Source of the DNA: Porticoccaceae bacterium
Lineage (GTDB): Bacteria; Pseudomonadota; Gammaproteobacteria; Pseudomonadales; Porticoccaceae
Direction: 5' to 3'
DNA: 7,795 nucleotides
Assembly: GCA_023229065.1 (NCBI GenBank)
Contig: JALNZZ010000098.1
Coordinates: forward strand, 1 to 7,795
How positions within the stretch are numbered: position 1 is the first letter of the stretch; the number at the start of each line of letters is the position of its first letter. This document shows positions 1 through 6,300 of the stretch, in pieces. The notes under the pieces were generated by a model, which was given only the letters and a program-made list of their open reading frames with translations, was not told the DNA's origin and searched no databases. Made by a program: the position numbers and the translations under genes.

Positions 1-76
1 TCGCCGATGCTGTCATGGCCATGGCAGAGGTTGCCATAGCCACGGCTGCGAACAGGGGAATTGTTTTTCTAAGCAT
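1..76 (-). CDS. Start of an exported protein gene (partial, signal peptide only)
   Basis: Only the first 25 codons lie in the window; the gene runs off the left edge. The ATG at 76-74 is preceded by a good ribosome binding site (AAGGAGA at 87-93, ten bases upstream). The peptide begins MLRKTIPLF, followed by an Ala/Met-rich hydrophobic stretch. This is the pattern of a Sec signal peptide: positive residues at 3-4, a hydrophobic core at about 6-18, and an Ala-X-Ala cleavage site after residue 20 or 25. The mature protein is not visible, so nothing can be said about its function except that it is probably periplasmic or outer-membrane. It reads in the same direction as the tRNA gene to its right but is separated from it by a terminator, so it should have its own promoter within about 77-270. 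I could not pick one out with confidence. Confidence 0.75.
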   Translation of the reverse strand, partial: MLRKTIPLFAAVAMATSAMAMTASA

Positions 77-275
77 GGAAAGGTTCTCTCCTTGGTAAGT
101 AATTGGTGTACTGCTGGGCAAATCCTAGGGCGCAGCCACTTTTTGTTACACTTTTATTTCACTATACAGGAGATTGAAAACACTTATTGGTCTTAGGGGC
201 TTTTTGCCGGCCACCAAAGTCGCGCTCACCCTCATCGCGGGCGTTTGACAAGCAGTAATGGGCTGAATTCGAGAC

Positions 276-302
276 ACAAAAAACCCGGTTTGCACCGGGT
301 TT
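276..302 (-). terminator. Rho-independent terminator of the tRNA-Met gene
   Basis: A perfect 9-bp inverted repeat, AAACCCGGT (281-289) and ACCGGGTTT (294-302), surrounds a 4-base loop. Read on the minus strand, the stem runs straight into six T residues (complement of A278-A283). It begins 42 bases past the 3' end of the tRNA, so it should end that transcript and insulate the exported-protein gene to the left. Confidence 0.85.
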
Positions 303-344
303 AAGGCACCGCCCGCGTCTGACTCAGCAGCAAGCGATGAAATA

Positions 345-421
345 TGGTAGCTACGGCGGGACTTGAACCTGCGACACCAGCATTATGAATGCTGTGCTCT
401 AACCAACTGAGCTACGTAGCC
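345..421 (-). tRNA. tRNA-Met (CAT), elongator type
   Basis: The complementary strand from 421 to 345 folds as a complete 77-base cloverleaf: a 7-bp acceptor stem beginning GGCTACG, D arm GCTC/GAGC, anticodon arm CAGCA/TGCTG with loop TTCATAA, five-base variable loop, T arm GCAGG/CCCGC with loop TTCAAGT, discriminator A, and encoded CCA. The anticodon CAT is at 387-385. The paired acceptor end and the close match to remembered E. coli elongator tRNA-Met argue for elongator methionine tRNA rather than initiator (which has an unpaired first position) or lysidine-modified tRNA-Ile. The first acceptor pair is G1-U72, a wobble, where the E. coli gene as I recall it has G-C. A promoter lies directly upstream and a terminator directly downstream, so it appears to be a monocistronic tRNA gene. 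Confidence 0.96.
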
Positions 422-441
422 ATGGCCTTCGAAGGCGGCGT

Positions 442-470
442 ATTCTGGACCTTGGCAAAAACCTTGTCAA
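442..470 (-). promoter_or_regulatory. Sigma-70 promoter of tRNA-Met
   Basis: On the minus strand there is a perfect -35 box TTGACA (470-465), a 17-base spacer and a -10 box CAGAAT (447-442, four of six consensus bases). The expected start point, near 434-436, is about 13 bases before the mature tRNA 5' end. The bases after the -10 box are GC-rich (ACGCCGCC), like the discriminators of stable-RNA promoters under stringent control. The control mode is an inference. Confidence 0.75.
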
Positions 471-628
471 GCCCGAACAGTGATTGGCTTCGACCACCAC
501 CCTTTTCTGGCCTTGTGTTTTTAAACTGTTACCCGGCAGCGCTACCAAACACACGTAAACACCCTCAGAGGCCGCAGCGCCGGATGCAGCCGTGTAAAGA
601 TTCAGCGCATCAAGACATCACTTGGCAG

Positions 629-656
629 TTGTTTTGATTTATTGTTCAACTAGTAT
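629..656 (+). promoter_or_regulatory. Possible promoter of the xenA-like gene
   Basis: A -35-like TTGTTT (629-634) and a -10-like TAGTAT (651-656) are separated by 16 bases, about 34 bases before the start codon. Neither box is strong. An imperfect inverted repeat (TTGTTC 642-647, GAGCAA 658-663, ten bases apart) covers the -10 box and could be a repressor site. Confidence 0.35.
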
Positions 657-689
657 CGAGCAAGCCTCTTATCAGCCCAGGAAACTTTC

Positions 690-1778
690 ATGTCCACACT
701 ATTCCAACCTCTTTCACTCAAGAGCATTACACTACGCAACCGAATAGCAGTCCCTCCCATGTGCCAGTACAGCGCTATTGACGGGCGGGTAAATGACTGG
801 CACGTACAGAATTATGCCGCCATGGCTCGCGGTGGCGCAGGACTGGTTATCGTCGAAGCCACAGCGGTAGCTCCAGAAGGCCGCATCACTCCGCACTGTG
901 CCGGTATCTGGAACGATGAGCTGGCCCAGGCATTTGTTCCCACCCTGCAGGCCATCAAACAGCACGGTGCAGTACCTGGCATTCAAATCGCCCACGCAGG
1001 CCGCAAAGCCAGCGCCAACAGCCCTTGGGAAGGCGACAACCACATTGCCGACGAAGCCTCGGGCGGGTGGCAGACCATTGCTCCATCGCCTCTGGCCTTT
1101 GGAGGGCAGCTGAACAAGCAACCACAGGAAATGTCCCTGGCCGATATCGCCCGAGTGCGCGATGACTTTGTCGCTGCCGCCAAGCGCGCCCGCGAAGTTG
1201 GCTTCGAATGGCTCGAACTGCATTTTGCCCACGGCTATCTGGCACAAAGCTTCTTTTCCGAGCACAGCAACCAGCGCACCGACGCCTACGGGGGCAACTA
1301 CCAGAATCGCAGCCGCTTTTTGCGTGAAACTTTTGCCGCAGTACGAGAAGTCTGGCCTGAGCATTTGCCCCTCGCCATCCGTTTCGGCGTACTCGAATTC
1401 GACGGCAACGACGAACAGACCCTGACAGAATCTATTGATTTGACTCGCGGACTCAAGGAGGCTGGACTGGACTTGATGAACGTCAGCATTGGCTTTAGTA
1501 CGTCCCAGGCCAGGATTCCCTGGGCACCCGGCTTTATGGGGCCGATTGCTGAACGAGTGCGCCGTGAAGCGGGCCTTCCGGTAGCCTCTGCCTGGGGCTT
1601 CGGCGACCCTCAGGTAGCGGAGCAAGCAGTTCGGGACAACCAGCTCGACCTGGTCATGGTAGGCAAAGCCCACCTGGCAAACCCGCACTGGGCGTACCAC
1701 GCGGCTCGAGAACTGAAGATTGACCGCGCCTCCTGGACTTTGCCCGCACCCTATGCCCACTGGCTGGAACGGTACTGA
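690..1778 (+). CDS. xenA: XenA-like NADPH:flavin ene-reductase (Old Yellow Enzyme family)
   Basis: A 362-residue single-domain FMN TIM barrel of the YqjM/XenA class, the usual family length. Members of this class use NAD(P)H to reduce activated C=C bonds (enones, enals, maleimides) and xenobiotics such as nitro-esters and nitroaromatics, in the cytosol. Visible hallmarks are Cys25 in MCQYS, which tunes the flavin potential in this class; the substrate-binding pair His178/His181 followed by Tyr183 in HFAHGY; Trp302 in SAWGFG; and the C-terminal PAPYAHWLERY segment. All fall at the positions I remember for Pseudomonas putida XenA, and long stretches match it. The start is supported by AGGA at 679-682, seven bases before the ATG, and by agreement with the XenA N-terminus. 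It converges on the nitroreductase gene, with which it may share a detoxification role (inference). The natural substrate is unknown. Confidence 0.93.
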   Translation: MSTLFQPLSLKSITLRNRIAVPPMCQYSAIDGRVNDWHVQNYAAMARGGAGLVIVEATAVAPEGRITPHCAGIWNDELAQAFVPTLQAIKQHGAVPGIQIAHAGRKASANSPWEGDNHIADEASGGWQTIAPSPLAFGGQLNKQPQEMSLADIARVRDDFVAAAKRAREVGFEWLELHFAHGYLAQSFFSEHSNQRTDAYGGNYQNRSRFLRETFAAVREVWPEHLPLAIRFGVLEFDGNDEQTLTESIDLTRGLKEAGLDLMNVSIGFSTSQARIPWAPGFMGPIAERVRREAGLPVASAWGFGDPQVAEQAVRDNQLDLVMVGKAHLANPHWAYHAARELKIDRASWTLPAPYAHWLERY

Positions 1779-1803
1779 TTCAGGTCTGTTCTCCGCCCCC
1801 AGT

Positions 1804-1839
1804 CGCTATGCAGCGTAGTGTGACTCTACTGCAATAGCG
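1804..1839. repeat. Imperfect hairpin in the convergent intergenic region
   Basis: CGCTATGCA (1804-1812) pairs with TGCAATAGCG (1830-1839) with one bulged A. After a two-base bulge, GTAG (1815-1818) pairs with CTAC (1826-1829) around a seven-base loop. It lies just past the xenA-like stop codon and may help end or stabilise that transcript. No T-run follows, so it is not a standard intrinsic terminator. Confidence 0.5.
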
Positions 1840-1849
1840 CTCTGGCAGG

Positions 1850-1882
1850 CTGAGGCATGATGGATATCCCGTCATGCCTCAG
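1850..1882. repeat. Perfect 11-bp inverted repeat between convergent genes
   Basis: CTGAGGCATGA (1850-1860) and TCATGCCTCAG (1872-1882) are exact reverse complements around an 11-base spacer that contains the small palindrome GGATATCC. The position, between the 3' ends of two facing genes, suggests a bidirectional transcription-end or mRNA-stabilising hairpin. Neither strand has a T-tract after it. Confidence 0.6.
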
Positions 1883-1903
1883 CACTTTGGAGACCAGCAG
1901 CGC

Positions 1904-2503
1904 TCAGTCAAAGATCAAAAAGCGCTGCTCGTCGTCCATAAAGGTTTTTTCACCAAAGCCGGCTTCATTGGAGCCAAACGGCATCTGGGCACGCAGTTTC
2001 CACTGGGCTGGAATGCTCCAGGTTGTTGCCACGGCATCATCCACGACCGGATTATAGTGCTGCAGACTGGCACCGATACCCGCTTCAGCCAACGCTGTCC
2101 ACACCGCAAACTGGGCAATACCAGACCCTTGCTCAGACCAGATCGGAAAGTTTTCGGCATAGGACGCAAACTGTTCCTGCATTCCTTTCACAACATCCTG
2201 GTCTTCATAAAACAGCAGCGTACCCACCCCTGCCGCAAAGCTGTCCAATTTCTGCTCTGTGCGGCCAAAAGCATCGGCAGCTACCAAGGGTCGCAGCGCC
2301 TCTTTGGTCAGCTGCCAGAACTTTTCACTTTGCTCTCCAAACAACATCACCACCCGCGAGCTTTGCGAGTTGAAGGATGACGGTGCCTGGCGCACTGCTT
2401 CCTTGACCAAAGCCGTAACCTGCTCTCTGCTGGCTGTCAGATTCCTGCCCAGGGCATACTGGCTACGGCGCTTTTTGTAAATCTCAATTGCTTGGTTAGA
2501 CAC
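1904..2503 (-). CDS. Small nitroreductase-family protein, Frm2/Hbn1-like
   Basis: A 199-residue protein of the FMN-dependent nitroreductase fold, belonging to the short Frm2/Hbn1-type branch (about 190-200 residues; fungal Frm2 is linked to fatty-acid and oxidative-stress responses). Visible family features are the N-terminal RRSQYAL segment (12-18), which contacts FMN phosphate; APSSFNSQSSR (40-50) at the flavin/dimer site; a central GIAQFAVWTALAEAG helix; and a C-terminal MPFGS...GEKTF block typical of this branch. It probably acts in the cytosol as a homodimer, reducing nitro compounds or quinones with NAD(P)H; the true substrate is unknown. The start is GTG at 2503-2501: GGGAG lies 12 bases upstream, the reading frame closes a few codons further up, and the resulting N-terminus fits the family. 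It is transcribed away from the FAD gene across a palindrome-rich region and converges on the xenA-like gene. Confidence 0.88.
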   Translation of the reverse strand: MSNQAIEIYKKRRSQYALGRNLTASREQVTALVKEAVRQAPSSFNSQSSRVVMLFGEQSEKFWQLTKEALRPLVAADAFGRTEQKLDSFAAGVGTLLFYEDQDVVKGMQEQFASYAENFPIWSEQGSGIAQFAVWTALAEAGIGASLQHYNPVVDDAVATTWSIPAQWKLRAQMPFGSNEAGFGEKTFMDDEQRFLIFD

Positions 2504-2537
2504 GAGTTCTCAATTCTCCCAACTTTCAGAGGATAAC

Positions 2538-2549
2538 CTGCAGCTGCAG
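2538..2549. repeat. 12-bp perfect palindrome
   Basis: CTGCAGCTGCAG is fully self-complementary and lies 35 bases upstream of the nitroreductase start codon. It could be an operator for a dimeric regulator or a chance GC-rich palindrome; nothing in the window decides this. Confidence 0.35.
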
Positions 2550-2575
2550 ACGGATGGCGTTCACTTTATCCCCTT

Positions 2576-2604
2576 CCTGGCAAACCCAGGATGATCTTTT
2601 GCCA
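2576..2604. repeat. Overlapping inverted repeats in the divergent region
   Basis: TGGCAAA (2578-2584) and TTTGCCA (2598-2604) are an exact 7-bp inverted repeat with a 13-base spacer. Overlapping it, CCTGG (2576-2580) and CCAGG (2586-2590) form a 5-bp stem with a five-base loop. The two structures exclude each other. Either could be a regulator site for the divergent genes. Confidence 0.4.
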
Positions 2605-2635
2605 TGAGTAAAACTGCACAAGAGATACTACTTCA

Positions 2636-2662
2636 TTTTAAAAACATTTATGCTTTTTAAAA
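2636..2662. repeat. AT-rich inverted repeat in the divergent region
   Basis: TTTTAAAAA (2636-2644) and TTTTTAAAA (2654-2662) are exact reverse complements. The inner CAT/ATG extends the symmetry apart from one unpaired C. It sits midway between the divergent nitroreductase and FAD-protein genes. It could be an operator, an AT-rich UP-like element, or simply low-complexity AT sequence. Confidence 0.45.
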
Positions 2663-2723
2663 GAGTTGCTTGGTCTTTGCCGAATTGACCCTGTTCAACC
2701 CTCTGGATTCACTGTACAAAAAG

Positions 2724-2736
2724 TGGTCTTCGACCA
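2724..2736. repeat. Short perfect hairpin upstream of the FAD gene
   Basis: TGGTC (2724-2728) and GACCA (2732-2736) pair around TTC, ending 21 bases before the FAD-protein start codon and just before its Shine-Dalgarno sequence. A related TGGTCTT occurs at 2671-2677, and TTGACC at 2685-2690. This is weak evidence for repeated operator half-sites. Confidence 0.3.
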
Positions 2737-2757
2737 ACAAAATAAAGGAGAGAGTCT

Positions 2758-4173
2758 ATGCAGTGGGATTATGACGTGATTGTTGTCGGAGGCGGTGGTG
2801 CCGGGCTGTCTGCAGCCATTGAGGCTCATGATGCCGGGGCTTCTTGCATCGTGCTGGAGGCAGACAAACACCTCGGAGGAGCGACTGGCTACTCCGGCGG
2901 TGTGTTTTATGCTGGCAATACATCAATACAAAGGGAAAAGGGTGTCGAAGGGGATACCCCAAGAGATGTTTACGATTATTTGATGACACTCAATCAGTGG
3001 AAGATGCGCCCGGACCTGGTCTGGTATTACGCCAATCATGCTGGCCCAGCAATTGAATGGCTTATCGATAATGGAGCTGAATTTTCAACGGATTTTCTGG
3101 TCTGCTCCGGGGTTGATAACGTGCCTAGAGGTCATGCCTGCAAAGGTGCCGGCGAAGGAATTGCGGCAGCACTGCTCAACGCGGCAGGGAGTCGAGGCAT
3201 TGAAACGGTATTGAACTGCAGAGTCGACTCTCTGATCTACCGACAAGGCAGAGTTGTCGGGGTACGAGCTCAAGACACTGAAATTTTTGCTCCAGCAGTG
3301 ATTGTGACGACAGGCGGATTTGGCAATAACTCCGAAATGGTCAAACGGCTCTACCCCGCTGCCTGGCACGATGGGTGGACCTGGGCCGTACACCGGGATA
3401 ACCCCTTTATTCTGGGCGATGGCATCACTATGGGGGAAAAGATTGGCGCGAAGGTAGTCGGCCAAAATACCGGGCTGATTCTTCCTACGTCAGGGTTTAT
3501 GCGAGCACTTGAGCCCTTTTTACCGCCCTGGATTATTGTGGTAAACAAGGAAGGCGAGCGTTTTATGTCAGAACTCTCCCCCTACAGCGTGTGCGGTTAC
3601 CTCATAGAGGAGCAAACCGAGCGCCGTTGCTGGGGTATTTTTGATGAATCAACCCTGATGGAGGCGAGCTCTGATACTCGTTACCTGGACCCCTACGGCG
3701 CCGGCACAAACATCCCTAGCTGGGAGGAGCCAACCATACGCGAGCAGGTCGCCAAAGGTAAGGTCAAAGTGGCTGAAAGCTTATCTGAGCTCGCCGTCGC
3801 AGTGGGTATTGATGCGGTGGCCTTGGAGCAAACTGTAGCGGCCTACAATAATGATTGTGATGCGGGGGAAGACACCCTGTTCTTCAAGCAAGCTCCCAAG
3901 CTGTTTCCTGTCAGGCAGGCCCCTTTTTACGCGGTTGAAATCCGCGCGGCTATTATCGGCAACACCTGCGCTGGCCTTGATATCGACAAATTTACCCATG
4001 TTCGAGACCACCACAACACCGTCATCCCGGGCCTGTATGCTGCGGGGGAGGTTCTTGGCTGCTGGCAGGGCAGCCGCTATGGAGGTGGAGGCATTGCTGT
4101 AGGTGGCGCCATTGTTTTCGGTCGTCTCGCCGGTCAGGTTGCCGCTGGAGAGGTGCAGCGTCTGAGACTGTGA
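2758..4173 (+). CDS. FAD_binding_2 flavoprotein (fumarate reductase / 3-ketosteroid dehydrogenase-like)
   Basis: A 471-residue cytosolic flavoprotein with no signal peptide and no heme or cytochrome domain. The N-terminal Rossmann motif GGGGAG (11-16), Glu34 for the FAD ribose, GGATGYSGG (40-48), TTGGFG (184-189), GDGITMGEKIGA (220-231) and the C-terminal AAGEV...GSRYGGGGIAVGGA block (428-451) place it in PF00890. Members reduce or desaturate a C-C bond next to a carboxylate or ketone (fumarate, urocanate and 3-ketosteroid enzymes). The Arg440-Tyr441 pair resembles both the fumarate reductase Arg and the Tyr-x-Gly-x-Gly of Delta1-ketosteroid dehydrogenases. The His-His of fumarate reductases before T-M-G-G-L is replaced by Gly401-Asn402 (GNTCAGL), so fumarate is unlikely. 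A strong AAAGGAG (2744-2750) lies seven bases before the ATG. It heads a probable operon with the next two genes. The substrate is unknown; a cyclic ketone is my inference. Confidence 0.85.
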   Translation: MQWDYDVIVVGGGGAGLSAAIEAHDAGASCIVLEADKHLGGATGYSGGVFYAGNTSIQREKGVEGDTPRDVYDYLMTLNQWKMRPDLVWYYANHAGPAIEWLIDNGAEFSTDFLVCSGVDNVPRGHACKGAGEGIAAALLNAAGSRGIETVLNCRVDSLIYRQGRVVGVRAQDTEIFAPAVIVTTGGFGNNSEMVKRLYPAAWHDGWTWAVHRDNPFILGDGITMGEKIGAKVVGQNTGLILPTSGFMRALEPFLPPWIIVVNKEGERFMSELSPYSVCGYLIEEQTERRCWGIFDESTLMEASSDTRYLDPYGAGTNIPSWEEPTIREQVAKGKVKVAESLSELAVAVGIDAVALEQTVAAYNNDCDAGEDTLFFKQAPKLFPVRQAPFYAVEIRAAIIGNTCAGLDIDKFTHVRDHHNTVIPGLYAAGEVLGCWQGSRYGGGGIAVGGAIVFGRLAGQVAAGEVQRLRL

Positions 4174-4297
4174 CAGCTAGCCGTAGCCGCACCGTTTTAC
4201 TACTACCAGGACTGCCAATATGGGCAGAAGCTCTTGTAGATACTGTCTGCACAGGTGAAAATCCAGGTTTGACGCAATAAAGATAAGGTTTTTACCT

Positions 4298-6265
4298 ATG
4301 GCACTCAATCACATAACTAAACCCATTGATCTTGGCCCTGTAACAGTTCCCAACCGTGTGGTGCGCACAGGCCACGGCACGGGTCTCGGCGGCGGCACCA
4401 TGAGTGACACGCTGATCGATTACCACCTGGCACGCGCCCGCGGCGGGGTGGGCCTCACGATCCTGGAGCTGGTCTCCGTACACAGCTCAGCCTATCCGTT
4501 TCTGTATTCTGGTGCTCCAGGCCTGGTCGATGGCTACCGCAAGCTGATGGAGAAAGTGCGCCCCTACGGTATGAAGGTATTCCAGCAAATCGGTCACCTT
4601 GGTAACGAAATACCCCAAGCTGACGGCTCTCCCCCCTGGTCCTCTTCCGATACCGTTGGTGCGCTGGTAGGCATTCAGTCGGAACCCATGAGTCAGCAGC
4701 AGATTCGCGAACTGATCGATTGCTATGTGGTTGCAGCCCGGGATTGCGCTGACGGCGGTCTCGATGGCGTCGAACTGCACATGGCACATGGGTATTTGGT
4801 CCAGCAATTCCTGTCGCCACTTTACAACTTCCGCGACGATGAGTACGGTGGCAACTTTGACAACCGCATCAGACTCTCACTGGAACTTCTCACTGCCGTG
4901 CGCGAAGCACTGCCTGCGCACATGGCTCTCGGGGTTCGGCTCAGCTCTGAACTGCTACCCGGCGGCATGGGTCCCGACGATGTAGCGCGCCTGACCAACA
5001 TCTTTCATGAGCGCGGCCTGATCGATTTCGTGAACCTGACCCTGGGAACCGACTACAACCCCCACAAAATCATCGGCGCCATGCACGAACCCGTCGGCTA
5101 CGAGCTGCCCTATGGCTCCCCGGTCAAGCAAGCTGTGAAAGTGCCTGTACTGGTCACCGGCCGCTTCCGCACCCTGGAAGAAGCGGACCAGGTCATTGCC
5201 AGCGGTGACGCCGATTTGGTCGCATTGACGCGTGCCCATATCGCCGACCCTGACATCGTGCGCAAAACGCTGGAGGGGCGAGTGGATGAGGTGCGCCCCT
5301 GTATTGGCTGCAACCACGGCTGTATCGGTGGTTTGCTGACCATGGGACGCCTCGGCTGTACCGTCAACGTCGCTGTAGGCTACGAAGCAACCCTGTCGGA
5401 AGACCTGATCACTCAGGCAGCCACCCCCCGACGAGTACTGGTGGTTGGCGGTGGCCCCGCCGGCCTGGAAGCAGCCAGGGTTGCAGCCCTGAGCGGGCAT
5501 CAAGTGACTCTGGCTGAAGCCACCAGCGATCTCGGCGGCAGCATCAATGTTGCTCGCCGGGCACCACGCCGCATCGGGATCGGCGATATTTGCGACTGGT
5601 TGGAGTCCGAAATCTATCGTCTCGGTGTGGAAGTCCGTCTCAATACCTATATCGAAGCCAGTGACGTTCAGGATATGGCTCCCGATGTGCTCATTGTCGC
5701 CACCGGCTCAACACCGCGCCTCGACGGTCGTCAGCACCTCAGCCCCGGCCATGTGACTGCAGGCATCGAGCGCCGTCAGGTTGTCTCGAGCCACGACTTG
5801 CTGCTGGACACAAGTGGACGGGACTGGGGCCAGCACGCAGTGGTCTACGACGACTGCGGTCATTACGAAGCAGTAGCCGCGGCCGAGTTTTTGGTTCAAA
5901 AAGGGATCGCAGTTACCTTTGTCACCGGCCACAGTCGCTTCGCCCCCGGGCTGGAAGCCAGCTTGTCCGCCGAACCGGCACTGGAGCGGTTGGCCAAGGG
6001 CGACTTTACCCTCATTACCTATGGCCGCCTGGACGCGGTCGAAGAGAATACGGTACAGATCAGCCGCCGCTTTGGTGGCCCAGCCATGACAGTGGCAGCA
6101 GACACGGTGGTATTCGTGTCTTACAACATCGGCAACCGCGACCTGCTCGACGAGCTGCACGACTGGTCTGGCCAGATCATTCCCGTCGGCGATGTACGCA
6201 GCCCCCGTTATCTACAGGTGGCAATTCGTGAAGGTCATCACGCCGCACGCGGCATAGCCCAATAA
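4298..6265 (+). CDS. FMN/4Fe-4S/FAD ene-reductase (trimethylamine dehydrogenase / BaiCD / dienoyl-CoA reductase type)
   Basis: A 655-residue multidomain enzyme of normal family length. Residues 1-330 form an OYE-like FMN TIM barrel, with the active-site HMAHGY at 161-166 (Tyr166 as in E. coli FadH) and DEYGGNFDNR at 181-190. Cys335, 338, 342 and 354 (C-x2-C-x3-C-x11-C) bind a 4Fe-4S cluster. Residues 378-655 form the FAD/pyridine-nucleotide half, with GGGPAG at 384-389, VATGSTPR at 467-474, and a second nucleotide-binding strand with DDCGHYEAV at 518-526 that resembles trimethylamine dehydrogenase. Relatives pass electrons from NAD(P)H through FAD and the cluster to FMN and reduce C=C bonds of dienoyl-CoA esters or 3-oxo bile acids (BaiCD/BaiH). 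The start has AAGG about ten bases upstream. It lies 124 bases after the FAD gene and 35 before the NTF2-like gene. The family is clear; the substrate is not. Confidence 0.92.
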   Translation: MALNHITKPIDLGPVTVPNRVVRTGHGTGLGGGTMSDTLIDYHLARARGGVGLTILELVSVHSSAYPFLYSGAPGLVDGYRKLMEKVRPYGMKVFQQIGHLGNEIPQADGSPPWSSSDTVGALVGIQSEPMSQQQIRELIDCYVVAARDCADGGLDGVELHMAHGYLVQQFLSPLYNFRDDEYGGNFDNRIRLSLELLTAVREALPAHMALGVRLSSELLPGGMGPDDVARLTNIFHERGLIDFVNLTLGTDYNPHKIIGAMHEPVGYELPYGSPVKQAVKVPVLVTGRFRTLEEADQVIASGDADLVALTRAHIADPDIVRKTLEGRVDEVRPCIGCNHGCIGGLLTMGRLGCTVNVAVGYEATLSEDLITQAATPRRVLVVGGGPAGLEAARVAALSGHQVTLAEATSDLGGSINVARRAPRRIGIGDICDWLESEIYRLGVEVRLNTYIEASDVQDMAPDVLIVATGSTPRLDGRQHLSPGHVTAGIERRQVVSSHDLLLDTSGRDWGQHAVVYDDCGHYEAVAAAEFLVQKGIAVTFVTGHSRFAPGLEASLSAEPALERLAKGDFTLITYGRLDAVEENTVQISRRFGGPAMTVAADTVVFVSYNIGNRDLLDELHDWSGQIIPVGDVRSPRYLQVAIREGHHAARGIAQ

Positions 6266-6300
6266 AACATAGCTTAATAAAAACTGAAGGATAAGAACTT

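Noticed and set aside
174..248. Short plus-strand frame from TTG ending ...TLIAGV
   Set aside because: The AGGAGA directly abuts the TTG with no spacing, and there is no other start codon; protein-like composition alone is not enough.
245..250. Perfect TTGACA on the plus strand
   Set aside because: No -10-like hexamer lies 16-18 bases downstream, and the region runs into the tRNA terminator.
389..637. Plus-strand 82-codon open frame beginning inside the tRNA region
   Set aside because: It starts in the antisense of the tRNA, crosses the tRNA promoter, has no ribosome binding site and yields a low-complexity Pro/Arg-rich product.
732..1760. Long minus-strand open frame of 342 codons opposite the xenA-like gene
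   Set aside because: It is antisense to a gene with full family motifs, has no recognisable domain, and is rich in Cys, Arg and Gly as expected for a codon-bias shadow.
2604..2660. 18-codon plus-strand open frame (begins MSKTAQEI) in the divergent region
   Set aside because: It could be a leader peptide, but the only AGGA is about 11 bases upstream, the end overlaps an AT-rich inverted repeat, and nothing links it to an attenuator.
2685..2690. TTGACC as a -35 box for the FAD gene
   Set aside because: No acceptable -10 box at normal spacing; the promoter of the three-gene run could not be assigned.
4212..4227. CTGCC/GGCAG hairpin between the FAD gene and the ene-reductase gene
   Set aside because: Only 5 bp and no T-run, so it does not argue for termination between the two genes; it could still process or attenuate the transcript.
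4955..5503. Minus-strand 182-codon open frame inside the iron-sulfur flavoenzyme gene
   Set aside because: The overlapping plus-strand gene has intact cofactor motifs throughout; the antisense product shows no family features.
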